Source: Streptomyces sp. RKAG293 | Lineage (GTDB): Bacteria > Actinomycetota > Actinomycetes > Streptomycetales > Streptomycetaceae | Direction: 5' to 3' | NCBI RefSeq assembly: GCF_023701745.1 | Contig: NZ_JAJOZB010000001.1 | Span: forward strand, 8,355,001-8,419,000 | Length of the DNA stretch: 64,000 bases | Shown here: positions 7,915 to 16,328 of the stretch, piece after piece | How the letters are laid out: every line of letters starts with the position of its first letter | Numbering within the stretch: position 1 is the first letter of the stretch | Made by a program: the position numbers and the translations under genes | The notes under the pieces: model-generated | The model's database searches: none | Seen by the model: only the letters and a program-made list of their open reading frames with translations | What the model was told of the DNA's origin: nothing

Positions 7915-9429
7915 TCAGTCGACCTTGACCCAGTCCAGGGTGCGTTCCACCGCGCGCTTCCAGTCCGCGTAACCCGACTCGCGGCGGTCCTCGTCCCATT
8001 CGGGGTCCCAGCGGTGGGCCTGGTTCCAGTTGGCCCGCAGCTCGTCGGTGTCGCGCCAGAAGCCCACGGCCAGGCCGGCCGCGTACGCCGCGCCCAGCGC
8101 CGTGGTCTCGGCGACCTGCGGGCGGATCACGGGCACGCCCAGGACGTCCGCCTGGGTCTGCATGCACAGGCTGTTGGCGGTGACGCCGCCGTCGACCTTC
8201 AGCACGGCCAGGTCGACGCCGGAGTCCTTGGCCATGGCCTCGACGACGTCGCGGCTCTGGTAGCAGATCGCCTCCAGGGTGGCGCGCGCGATGTGCGCGT
8301 CGTTGTGGAAGCGGGCCAGGCCGACGATGGCGCCACGCGCGTCGGAGCGCCAGTACGGCGCGAACAGACCGGAGAACGCGGGCACGAAGTAGACGCCCGC
8401 GGAGTCCTCGACACGGCGGGCCAGGGTCTCGCTCGCCGCCGCGTCCCCGATGATGTGCAACTGGTCCCGGAGCCACTGCACCGCGGATCCGGTCACCGCG
8501 ATGGAACCCTCCAGCGCGTAGACCGCGTCCTGGCCGGCGAACTGGTAGGCGACGGTGGTCAGCAGCCCGTGCTCGGAGCGCACCGGCCGGTTGCCGGTGT
8601 TGAGGAGCAGGAAGTTGCCGGTGCCGTAGGTGTTCTTCGCCTCGCCCTCCGCGAAGCAGACCTGGCCCACGGTGGCGGCCTGCTGGTCGCCGAGGATTCC
8701 GCTGATCGGTACTCCGGCCAGCGGGCTGACGTCGGGAGACAGGCCGTACCCGGCCGGTTCGCTGGAGGGTTTGATCTCCGGGAGCATGGCCCGGGGGATG
8801 GAGAAGAACGACAGGAGTTCGTCGTCCCAGGCCAGCGTCCGCAGGTCCATCAGCATCGTGCGGGAGGCGTTGGTGACGTCCGTGATGTGCACCCCGCCCC
8901 TCGGGCCGCCGGTGAGGTTCCACAGCACCCAGGTGTCCATCGTGCCGAAGAGGGCGTCACCGCGCTCCGCGTCCGCGCGGACACCGTCCACGTTCTCCAG
9001 GATCCACTGGACCTTGCCCGCGGCGAAGTAGGTGGCCGGCGGCAGCCCGGCCTTGGCGCGGATCACGTCGCCCTTGCCCTCGCGCTCCAGCGCGCTGGCG
9101 ATCCGGTCGGTGCGGGTGTCCTGCCAGACGATGGCGTTGTAGTACGGGCGCCCGGTGTGCCGGTTCCACACCAGGGTCGTCTCGCGCTGGTTGGTGATGC
9201 CGAGGGCCGCCAGGTCGCTCGCCGCCAGATGGTGCTGGTTCATCGCGGTGGCGATGACCGAGCGGGTGCGCTCCCAGATCTCCACGGGGCTGTGCTCCAC
9301 CCAGCCGGCCCTGGGCAGGATCTGTTCGTGTTCCAGCTGATGGCGGCCGACCTCGTTACCGCCGTGATCGAAGATCATGAAGCGGGTGCTCGTGGTGCCC
9401 TGGTCGATCGCGGCGACGTAGTCCGCCAT
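7915..9429 (-). CDS. glpK: glycerol kinase
   Basis: A 504-residue FGGY-family sugar kinase of the usual length. It begins MADYVAAIDQGTTSTRFMIF, the ATP-binding phosphate-1 motif of glycerol kinases, and contains GILGDQQAATVGQ, YGTGNFLLLNTG and GGVTANSLCMQTQADVLG, which are typical glpK blocks. It phosphorylates glycerol to sn-glycerol 3-phosphate in the cytoplasm. GGAGG lies 6 bases before the ATG. It is directly downstream of the facilitator gene (gap about 110 bases, same strand), so the two form a glycerol uptake operon. In streptomycetes such operons are usually controlled by an IclR-type regulator (GylR), which is not in this window. Confidence 0.96.
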   Translation of the reverse strand: MADYVAAIDQGTTSTRFMIFDHGGNEVGRHQLEHEQILPRAGWVEHSPVEIWERTRSVIATAMNQHHLAASDLAALGITNQRETTLVWNRHTGRPYYNAIVWQDTRTDRIASALEREGKGDVIRAKAGLPPATYFAAGKVQWILENVDGVRADAERGDALFGTMDTWVLWNLTGGPRGGVHITDVTNASRTMLMDLRTLAWDDELLSFFSIPRAMLPEIKPSSEPAGYGLSPDVSPLAGVPISGILGDQQAATVGQVCFAEGEAKNTYGTGNFLLLNTGNRPVRSEHGLLTTVAYQFAGQDAVYALEGSIAVTGSAVQWLRDQLHIIGDAAASETLARRVEDSAGVYFVPAFSGLFAPYWRSDARGAIVGLARFHNDAHIARATLEAICYQSRDVVEAMAKDSGVDLAVLKVDGGVTANSLCMQTQADVLGVPVIRPQVAETTALGAAYAAGLAVGFWRDTDELRANWNQAHRWDPEWDEDRRESGYADWKRAVERTLDWVKVD

Positions 9430-9540
9430 GTCGGTTCCTCCACGCGTGATCGCTGCTGACGGCCGGCCGGCCGGGACGGCCGGTGCGACGGCCCCGTGCC
9501 GGGGACGGGATCCGGGTAACTGCCGGAGACGGCGGCCGTG

Positions 9541-10383
9541 TCACTCGTCCTCGGGCAGGATGCTGCCCGCCGGCTGTTCGGCGTGCTCCGGCAGGAACGG
9601 TCTGATGACGTAGTGGTAGACGGCGGCGCCGATCGGGCCCCCGATGAGCGGGCCGACGATGGGCACCCAGAAGTACAGGTCGCCGTACTGGTCGCGCCAT
9701 GCGCTGTGGTAGCCGGTGATGTAACTCGCCAGCCGCGGACCGAAGTCGCGGGCCGGGTTGATCGCGTACCCGGCGTCGGTGCCGATGGCCATGCCGATCG
9801 CCACCACGAGGAACCCGATCAGCAAGGGGCCCAGGTTCGCCTTGGGAGCGGTGTTCAGGACATCGGTCAGCGCCATGATGACGAGCAGCAGGATCGCCGT
9901 GCCGATGATCTGGTCGCGGAGCGCGCCCCATTCGCTGATCGGGAAGACCCCGTTGCCGGGCAGGGTGGAGAACACCCCCTGGGTCTTGATGGTGTGACCC
10001 GGGTCGGCCTTGGCGAGGACCTCGGAGGAGTTCCAGCGCACCAGCAGCGCGGCAACGAAGGCTCCGGCCGTCTGCGCCAGCGCGTACGGTGCGACCCTGG
10101 CCCACGGGAAGCCGCGGAACATGGCCAGCGCGAGGGTCACGGCCGGGTTGAGATGCGCGCCCGACAGCCGTGCCGCGACGTACACACCGAAGGTGACGCC
10201 GAACCCCCACGCCCACGCGATGCTGTCGTGGTCGCCCAGTCCGGCGGCGACGACCTGGGCGACCACTCCCACGCCGAACAGGATGAGCACCAAGGTGCCG
10301 ACGAACTCTGCGAGCAGTTCGCCCAGCAGCCGGTGCGAGGCCAGCCGGCCCACCACCTTGGGAGCACCTGTCGTATCGGCCAT
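9541..10383 (-). CDS. glpF: glycerol uptake facilitator (MIP/aquaporin family)
   Basis: A 280-residue membrane channel with six membrane segments and the two half-helix NPA signatures, SGAHLNPAVT and GYAINPARDFGPR. The aspartate after the second NPA-R is the mark of aquaglyceroporins rather than water-only channels. It lets glycerol diffuse across the membrane and is paired with glycerol kinase downstream, which traps glycerol as its phosphate. GGAAGGG lies 9 bases before the ATG. The C-terminal tail is acidic and slightly longer than in E. coli GlpF. Confidence 0.93.
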   Translation of the reverse strand: MADTTGAPKVVGRLASHRLLGELLAEFVGTLVLILFGVGVVAQVVAAGLGDHDSIAWAWGFGVTFGVYVAARLSGAHLNPAVTLALAMFRGFPWARVAPYALAQTAGAFVAALLVRWNSSEVLAKADPGHTIKTQGVFSTLPGNGVFPISEWGALRDQIIGTAILLLVIMALTDVLNTAPKANLGPLLIGFLVVAIGMAIGTDAGYAINPARDFGPRLASYITGYHSAWRDQYGDLYFWVPIVGPLIGGPIGAAVYHYVIRPFLPEHAEQPAGSILPEDE

Positions 10384-10869
10384 CGGTCCAGCCCTTCCGA
10401 CGCGTGGGCCCGCTCCCCGTCGCGGTGCCGGTACTGCGGTGTGCCGGCGTGACGACGTGTCGGCGCACCCGCTTCCGACTCACGTTTGACCCATTCGACA
10501 GGTACATCGGCCCGGCGGCACCGCGAGGAGCCCCTCGTGCTGCCGAACGGGTGACGCGGCGGGTCCCGCCGCCCCCTGCCGCCCCGCGCCGGCCAAAGGC
10601 CGAGGTCATGGAGGGGCGGCAGGGCGCGGCCGTTCCACCGGGGAAGAGAAGTCCGCAGAAAAATGCCGGACAGAACTCGAGCTGTGCTCGAATTCCGGTC
10701 GAATCGTGGCCAATTCTTTCTCAATGGCACGTCAACTCGAAGTAATGGATCGTATGTTCATATTGCGGATCCGGAATCCGCCTCGCTACGCTTCCGGGGA
10801 TTCGAGAGGAAACACCTCCCTTTTCCCATCTCTGCGGTTATTCCGCCCGGGACGTAGGACGGCCTCGCC
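10384..10869. other. 486-base intergenic region between glpF and the RiPP locus
   Basis: It holds divergent promoters for glpF (leftward) and the RiPP-locus MFS gene (rightward). Visible structure: a GC-rich palindrome centred near 10564 (GCGGCGGG facing CCCGCCGC), then an unusually AT-rich stretch from about 10650 to 10850, likely promoter DNA for the rightward genes. A short hairpin, GCGGAT-CCGGA-ATCCGC, lies near 10764-10780. No convincing gene was seen; short frames lack coding bias. Confidence 0.5.
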
Positions 10870-12213
10870 ATGACCGCTGCACGTCGTACGTCGCCCGACG
10901 GACCGTCCCGGGACTTCTGGCTGTACTGGTCTGCCGGCACCTCCGACGCGCTCGGCACCCAGGCCTCGGGCCTGGTACTCCCGCTGCTGCTGCTCGGTCT
11001 CGGCTCGTCGCCCGGCACCGTCGGGGTACTGGCCTCGGTCTCCGCGATCGGCGGGCTGCTGGCCGGGCCGCCCGCGTCGGTACTGGCCGACCGGCGCTGG
11101 CGACGACAGATGATGGTGGGATCCGCGCTGGTGGCGGCAGGTGCGATGGGAGCGATCGCCGCGGCCGCGGCCTGGGGCCGGCCCTCGCTGCTCTTTCTGT
11201 GCTCGGCCGCGCTCGTCGAACGGGTCGCCACGGCGTGCTACGAGGCGGCCGCCCGCGGGACGCTGGTCACCGTGGTGGCGCCGGTCCACTACCCGCGAGC
11301 CATCGCGCGGCTGGAGGCGGGGGAGCAGGGCGCGCTGGTGGCCGGCCCCGCGCTCGGCGGCCTGCTGTTCCCGCTGGCCCGCTGGCTGCCGTTTCTCGTG
11401 GACGCCCTTTCCTATGTGTTCTCCGCTCTCTGCATACGGGCCATCCGGGCCGATCTCAATCCGCACCAGAAATCGGAGGAATCGCCTCCGCGCTTTACCG
11501 CTGAATTCCTCGCCGGTTTACGTTTCGTACGCAACGAATCATTTCTTCGATTTGTGCTGCTGTGGACGGCAGGCGTCAACGGGCTCTTGACAGCGCTGTA
11601 TTACGGCGCGGTCTTCAGCATCCGCGGCCATGGCTCAGGCACCGCGTCCACCGGTCTCGTCCTCGCCCTGTCCGGGGCCGCCGGGCTGGTCGGCGCCGCC
11701 GCCGCGCCCCGGCTCGCACGGCGGATCCCCGCCGCGCGGATCGTGATCGCCGCCTCCTGGACGATGGTGCCGGTCGCCGCCGGACTCGCCTTCGCCACCC
11801 ACGCCTGGGTCTACGGCCTGCTGTTGGGCTCCGTGTCGCTGACCGTCCCGGCGGTCGCGGTCGTCCTGCACTCGCGGGCCGTCCTGGTGACCCCCGATCA
11901 GCTGCAGTCCCGGGTCGGCACCGCACTGGACACCGCCTGCGGAGTCGCCTCCGTACTGGCCCCGGCCACCGCCGGACTGCTCACCGACCGCATCGGGTCC
12001 ACCGATACGGCACTCGTCTGCGCGGCCGGACTGGCGCTCCTCGCCGCCTACGCCACCGCGACCGCGGCCCGCCGGTTCGTGCCCTCCGATCACGGTCCCG
12101 GCGGCGGCCCCGACCGTGACCCCGGCCTCGACAACGACCCGGACAACGACCCGGACAACGACCCCGCCCTGCTGTCCCGTACCCAGCCGCTGGAAGCCGG
12201 TGAGCCCTCATGA
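10870..12213 (+). CDS. MFS transporter of the RiPP locus
   Basis: A 447-residue major facilitator permease with 10-12 hydrophobic segments. After TM2 it has VLADRRWRRQMMVG, a variant of MFS motif A. The general build resembles the MFS_3/enterobactin-exporter-like group, and LEAGEQGALVAGPALGGLL matches motif C of exporters. The C-terminal tail is hydrophilic with a DNDP repeat (near residues 419-430). Its stop codon overlaps the start of the S9 peptidase gene (ATGA), so it is the first gene of the operon. The inferred role is export of the mature peptide product or self-protection. Confidence 0.85.
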   Translation: MTAARRTSPDGPSRDFWLYWSAGTSDALGTQASGLVLPLLLLGLGSSPGTVGVLASVSAIGGLLAGPPASVLADRRWRRQMMVGSALVAAGAMGAIAAAAAWGRPSLLFLCSAALVERVATACYEAAARGTLVTVVAPVHYPRAIARLEAGEQGALVAGPALGGLLFPLARWLPFLVDALSYVFSALCIRAIRADLNPHQKSEESPPRFTAEFLAGLRFVRNESFLRFVLLWTAGVNGLLTALYYGAVFSIRGHGSGTASTGLVLALSGAAGLVGAAAAPRLARRIPAARIVIAASWTMVPVAAGLAFATHAWVYGLLLGSVSLTVPAVAVVLHSRAVLVTPDQLQSRVGTALDTACGVASVLAPATAGLLTDRIGSTDTALVCAAGLALLAAYATATAARRFVPSDHGPGGGPDRDPGLDNDPDNDPDNDPALLSRTQPLEAGEPS

Positions 12214-14096
12214 GCGATCTGCCCGCCGTCCCCGCCACCCCCGTCGGCCGGGACTCCGGACTGGGCTACCAGGTCTACCGGCCCGTGCTGCCCGCCACCT
12301 GCCGCCGCTCGCCCGGTCTGATGGTGCTCACCGGGGACGTCGACGGCCGCTGCGAGGTCTTCGCGTGGGACGCCGCCACCGGCGCCGCCCGCCAGGTCAC
12401 CGACCGCCCGTACGGCACCCTGCTGTACGCCATCGACGCCGATGCCGTCATCTGGTGGTTCGACGAGGACCGGAACGGCCGCGGCAGCTGGCGGATCCAG
12501 CCCTTCGCCGGCGGTCCCGACACCCCGGGGCTGACCGGCACCGGACCCGGCCGCCCCTGCGGGCTGGCCGTCAGCGACGGCGGGACCGTCGCGCTCGGGC
12601 TCGGGGACGAGTACGGACTGCGCGTCCACGTGGGCCCGCGCGGCGGCGCCGGACGCGAGGTGCTGCGCACCGACGGTCACGGCCTGTTGGTCGATCTCGC
12701 CCCGGCGGGCGACCTGCTGGCCGTCGCGCGCGGCGCGGCAGGCAAGGACGCGGTCACCCTCCTGACCCCGGACGGTGCTGGTGTGGAGACCCTGCCGGGC
12801 ACCGACGGCCGGCTGTGGGCGCTCGGCTTCGCCCCCGGACGCACCACCCCGGAACTGCTGCTCGTCGCGGAGCGCGACGGCCGGTATGTCATCGCCACCT
12901 GGCGCGCCGACACCGGACTCGAACTGCACCGCTGGTGCTCCTTCGACACCGAGATCACCGCCCGCTGGTGCCCGGCGGGCCGCACCGTCCTCGTCCGCCA
13001 GGACCGGCACGGCCGCAGCCGGCTGGTCACCGCGGATCTGGACCGGCGGGAACTGGCGCCCGTGGCCGTCCCCGTGGGCACCGTGCTGGACGCGGCCCCG
13101 CAGCCCGGCGGCGACGTGCACTACCTGTGGACCGACGCCCTCACCCCGCCGCGCACCCGCTCCCTGCTCGGTGCGCCGCTGCCCGGTCTCGAGGCGGTAC
13201 CGCCGCCGATCGCCGGCCGCGCCGACGACGTGTGGACCCCGGGCCCCGACGGACCCGTGCACACCCTGCTCACCGTGCCCAGCGGCACGACGGGCCCGTA
13301 CCCGCTGGTCCTCCTGGTGCACGGCGGCCCCGCCGCGCACGACCGGGACGCCTACGACCCGGCCGTGCACTCGCTGGTGGAGTCCGGCTTCGCCGTCGCC
13401 CGCGTCAACTACCGCGGCTCCACCGGCTACGGACCGCGCTGGCGGGCCGCGTACGGGCAGGGCGTCGGACTGACCCAGGTCGCCGATCTCGCGCTGGTCC
13501 GCGCCGACCTGGTGCGCCGCGGCATCGCCCGCGCGGACGCGATCGGCCTGTGGGGCACCTCCTGGGGCGGCTACCTGGTGCTGCTGGCGCTGGGCACCCG
13601 TCCCGATCTGTGGCAGGCGGCCGTCGCCGTCAAACCGCTGGCCGACTGCGCGACGGCGTTCGCGGCCGGCACCCCGGCGCTGCGCGCCCTGGACACCGAG
13701 CTGTTCGGCGGCACCCCGCTGGAGGTACCCGAGCTCTACGCGCGTTCGTCCCCGTCGAGTTACGCCGCCGCGGTCCGGGCGCCCCTGCTGGTGGTCGCCG
13801 CGACCCAGGACGCCAAGTGCCCGCCGGAACAGGTCGAGACGTATCTCGCGGCGCTGCGCGCCTCCGGCGCCCGGCACGACGCGCTGTGGCTGGACAGCGG
13901 TCATGACGGGCACGACGGCGGCGACCACGTACAGGTGCTGCACCGGGCGCTGGTCTTCCTGGACCGGCATCTGCGCGGCCCCCGCCGGCCGCCGCGCGCC
14001 GCGTACGAAGAGCTCCCCGCCCCGTCAGGGGTGGGGGCCAGGGGGCCGGCGGCAGACGCCGCCGTTCCCACCCGCCGGAACGCAGAGAGGAGGTAA
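12210..14096 (+). CDS. S9-family prolyl-oligopeptidase-like serine peptidase
   Basis: A 628-residue protein with an N-terminal beta-propeller-like half (about 1-350) and a C-terminal alpha/beta-hydrolase half. The nucleophile elbow GTSWGG places the catalytic serine near 450. The aspartate lies in AATQDAKCPPEQ (about 533) and the histidine in the SGHDGHDGGDH segment (about 564), so the triad looks intact. There is no signal peptide, so it acts in the cytoplasm. It is translationally coupled to the MFS gene and is followed after five bases by the precursor-like gene, which suggests it trims the leader of the modified peptide. A detoxifying peptidase is the alternative. Confidence 0.88.
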   Translation: MSDLPAVPATPVGRDSGLGYQVYRPVLPATCRRSPGLMVLTGDVDGRCEVFAWDAATGAARQVTDRPYGTLLYAIDADAVIWWFDEDRNGRGSWRIQPFAGGPDTPGLTGTGPGRPCGLAVSDGGTVALGLGDEYGLRVHVGPRGGAGREVLRTDGHGLLVDLAPAGDLLAVARGAAGKDAVTLLTPDGAGVETLPGTDGRLWALGFAPGRTTPELLLVAERDGRYVIATWRADTGLELHRWCSFDTEITARWCPAGRTVLVRQDRHGRSRLVTADLDRRELAPVAVPVGTVLDAAPQPGGDVHYLWTDALTPPRTRSLLGAPLPGLEAVPPPIAGRADDVWTPGPDGPVHTLLTVPSGTTGPYPLVLLVHGGPAAHDRDAYDPAVHSLVESGFAVARVNYRGSTGYGPRWRAAYGQGVGLTQVADLALVRADLVRRGIARADAIGLWGTSWGGYLVLLALGTRPDLWQAAVAVKPLADCATAFAAGTPALRALDTELFGGTPLEVPELYARSSPSSYAAAVRAPLLVVAATQDAKCPPEQVETYLAALRASGARHDALWLDSGHDGHDGGDHVQVLHRALVFLDRHLRGPRRPPRAAYEELPAPSGVGARGPAADAAVPTRRNAERR

Positions 14097-14101
14097 CCAC
14101 C

Positions 14102-14221
14102 ATGCAGAAGGACGTCATCCACAACGATCCGCTCGAGGACGAGGCGGAGAACCGGAAGCCGGGCGTGGGGGTGGTCATCAGGATCCCCTTCCGTAACGCC
14201 GACGAGCCGGAGAACAGCTGA
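14102..14221 (+). CDS. RiPP precursor-like peptide (39 aa)
   Basis: A 39-codon frame with a near-perfect ribosome-binding site (GAGAGGAGG, 7 bases before ATG). It lies between the peptidase gene and the radical SAM gene. The first half is charged and polar, starting MQKDVIHNDPLEDEAEN, as in leader peptides. A proline-glycine turn then leads to a short hydrophobic block, GVGVVIRIPFR, and the tail is acidic, ending PENS. There is no Cys, Ser or Thr in the hydrophobic block, so lanthionine or thiazole chemistry is unlikely. C-methylation of valine, isoleucine or proline by the adjacent enzyme is a reasonable guess for the core. The function is inferred from position and composition only. Confidence 0.75.
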   Translation: MQKDVIHNDPLEDEAENRKPGVGVVIRIPFRNADEPENS

Positions 14222-14228
14222 GTCCGGA

Positions 14229-14259
14229 GGCCGGCCCGGCTCAAGGCGCCGGGCCGGCC
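14229..14259 (+). terminator. hairpin between precursor and maturase genes (attenuator-like)
   Basis: A perfect 12-bp stem (GGCCGGCCCGGC and its complement) with a 7-base loop, beginning 7 bases after the precursor stop. In RiPP operons such a hairpin commonly lets most transcripts end after the precursor, giving excess precursor over enzyme. Confidence 0.6.
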
Positions 14260-14335
14260 CACTCCGCGCCACCCGATGCACCCCGTTACCGATTCCCTGT
14301 GCTGGACCCCTGTGCGACGAGGAAGAGAAGAAGCC

Positions 14336-16243
14336 GTGCGCGTACTCCTGGTGAACATGCCCTGGTCCCCCATCGACCTTCCGTCGCTCGCGCTGGGCAT
14401 CCTCAAGCGCAGCGTCGACGAGAAGACACCCGGCGCGAGTGCGGAGGTGCTGCACGCCAACCTCGAATACGTCGACTGGATCACCCGGCGACGGGAGTTC
14501 ACCCTGGAGGACTACGAGTACTTCTCGCTCTCCTCCTACTTCATGGGATGCGGCGACTGGGTCTTCTCCGCCGCCCTGTACGAGGACCCGCAGTGGCGGG
14601 TCGCCGAGTTCACCGAGGCGATGAAGGGCCGGCTGCGCAAGGAGCGCATGGCCATGACCCTCGAACTGCACGAGAACGCGGCCGAGTTCGTCCAGCTGAT
14701 GGCCGACCGGATCGTGGCCGCCGAGCCCGACGTCGTCGGCTTCACCTCGACGTTCCAGCAGAACACCGCGGCGCTGGCCGCGGCCAAGTACGTCAAGCGC
14801 ATGGCTCCGCACATCCGCATCGTCATGGGCGGCGCCAACTGCGACGGCGCGCAGGGCGAGTCGGTGCACCGCAACTTCCCGTTCGTCGACTTCGTGATCC
14901 GCGGCGAGGGCGAGCAGACGTTCCCCGCGCTCCTGACCGCGCTCCAGGAGGACACCGACCTGACGAAGGTCCCCGGTCTGTGCCACCGGGTGGACGGGCG
15001 GAGCGTGGCCAACCCGATGAGCACCGTGCCGATGCCGCCGGCCGCCATCCTGCCGCCCGACTACACCGGCTACTTCGAGCGGCTGGCCGCGTCGAAGGCC
15101 CGGTCCTGGGTGGAGCCGAAGCTGGTGGTCGAGGGCGCCCGCGGCTGCTGGTGGGGGGAGAAGCACCACTGCACGTTCTGCGGCCTCAACGGCTCGTCGA
15201 TGCAGTTCCGCAGCAAGAGCCCTGACACCTTCTACGAGGAGATCATCGGCCTCGCCGAGAAGCACAAGGTGCTGGACATGTACGTCGTCGACAACATCCT
15301 CGACATGGGCTACCTCAGCACCGTCCTGCCCCGCATCATCGAGAGCGACTACGACCTGCGCATGCACATCGAGATCAAGTCCAACATGCGCGTCAACCAG
15401 CTGCAGATCCTCGCCGACGCCGGACTGATCTATGTACAGCCCGGCATCGAGAGCCTCAACAGCCGGGTGCTCGACCTGATGGACAAGGGGGTCAGCGGCA
15501 CCCAGAACGTGCGGATGCTGCGCGACGGTGCCGCGGTGGGGCTGTCCATCTCCTGGAACTACCTGCACGGCTTCCCCGGCGAGACCGCCGCCGACTACGA
15601 CGACGTCATCGCCCAGATCCCGGCCCTGGAGCACCTCAACCCGCCGGTCGACCTGTCGGCCCGGATCGCCATCGAACGGTTCAGCCCCTACTTCAACAAG
15701 CCGGAACTGGGCTTCTCCGAACTGCGTCCCGCCGAGCCCTACCGGCTGACGTACGACCTGCCGGAGTCGGAGATGCTCGACCTGGCGTACGTCTTCGACG
15801 TGCCGCCGCGCGGCGTGGGCGACGAGACGGTCAAGCCGCTCAACGACGCCCTCGCCGCCTGGAAGACGAACTACCGCAGCAGCCGTCTCACCCACGCGGA
15901 CCTCGGTGACCGCGTCATCCTGGTCAACCGCCGGCGCGCCTTCGACTGGACCACCCTCGAACTCACCGACCCCGTCCAGGTGTCCGCGTTCCGGCTGCTG
16001 GAGCAGCCGCACGCGCCGGCCGCCCTCACCCGCAAGATCGCCGCCCGCAACCCGGGGGTGGCCGTCACCGAGGCGTCGGTCCTGGAGCTGCTGCTCGAAT
16101 GGCGCCGGCTGGGCATGGTGTTCACCGACGGCGGCCAGTACGTCCACGTGGCGCCGCCCGCGGTGAACGAGGACATGCTGCGGCTGGACTTCATGCGCTA
16201 CGCCCACCAGGTCCGGCAGGTTCAGCCCCCGGCCCTGGTGTGA
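14336..16243 (+). CDS. cobalamin-type radical SAM RiPP maturase (RiPP maturation rSAM protein 1 family)
   Basis: About 635 residues from the GTG at 14336, which has GGAAGAGAAG upstream and gives the family N-terminus VRVLLVNMPWSPIDLPSLALG. Residues about 120-215 form a cobalamin-binding-type Rossmann domain (DVVGFTSTFQQN, MGGANCDG, RGEGEQTFP), without the DxHxxG lower ligand. The radical SAM barrel follows: RGCWWGEKHHCTFCGLNG supplies the three cluster cysteines as C-x7-C-x2-C, then VVDNILDM and IQPGIES-like blocks. This signature belongs to peptide-modifying B12/rSAM enzymes, mostly annotated as RiPP C-methyltransferases. The C-terminal 200 residues probably bind substrate. The immediately upstream 39-residue peptide is its likely substrate. 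Confidence 0.93.
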   Translation: MRVLLVNMPWSPIDLPSLALGILKRSVDEKTPGASAEVLHANLEYVDWITRRREFTLEDYEYFSLSSYFMGCGDWVFSAALYEDPQWRVAEFTEAMKGRLRKERMAMTLELHENAAEFVQLMADRIVAAEPDVVGFTSTFQQNTAALAAAKYVKRMAPHIRIVMGGANCDGAQGESVHRNFPFVDFVIRGEGEQTFPALLTALQEDTDLTKVPGLCHRVDGRSVANPMSTVPMPPAAILPPDYTGYFERLAASKARSWVEPKLVVEGARGCWWGEKHHCTFCGLNGSSMQFRSKSPDTFYEEIIGLAEKHKVLDMYVVDNILDMGYLSTVLPRIIESDYDLRMHIEIKSNMRVNQLQILADAGLIYVQPGIESLNSRVLDLMDKGVSGTQNVRMLRDGAAVGLSISWNYLHGFPGETAADYDDVIAQIPALEHLNPPVDLSARIAIERFSPYFNKPELGFSELRPAEPYRLTYDLPESEMLDLAYVFDVPPRGVGDETVKPLNDALAAWKTNYRSSRLTHADLGDRVILVNRRRAFDWTTLELTDPVQVSAFRLLEQPHAPAALTRKIAARNPGVAVTEASVLELLLEWRRLGMVFTDGGQYVHVAPPAVNEDMLRLDFMRYAHQVRQVQPPALV

Positions 16244-16328
16244 CCGGCCCCGGCACCCTTCTGTCGCTGCATCGGCGTCGGCCCGGCACACAACAGCACC
16301 AGCTTCCGCGCAGGCGAAGGAGACTCCG

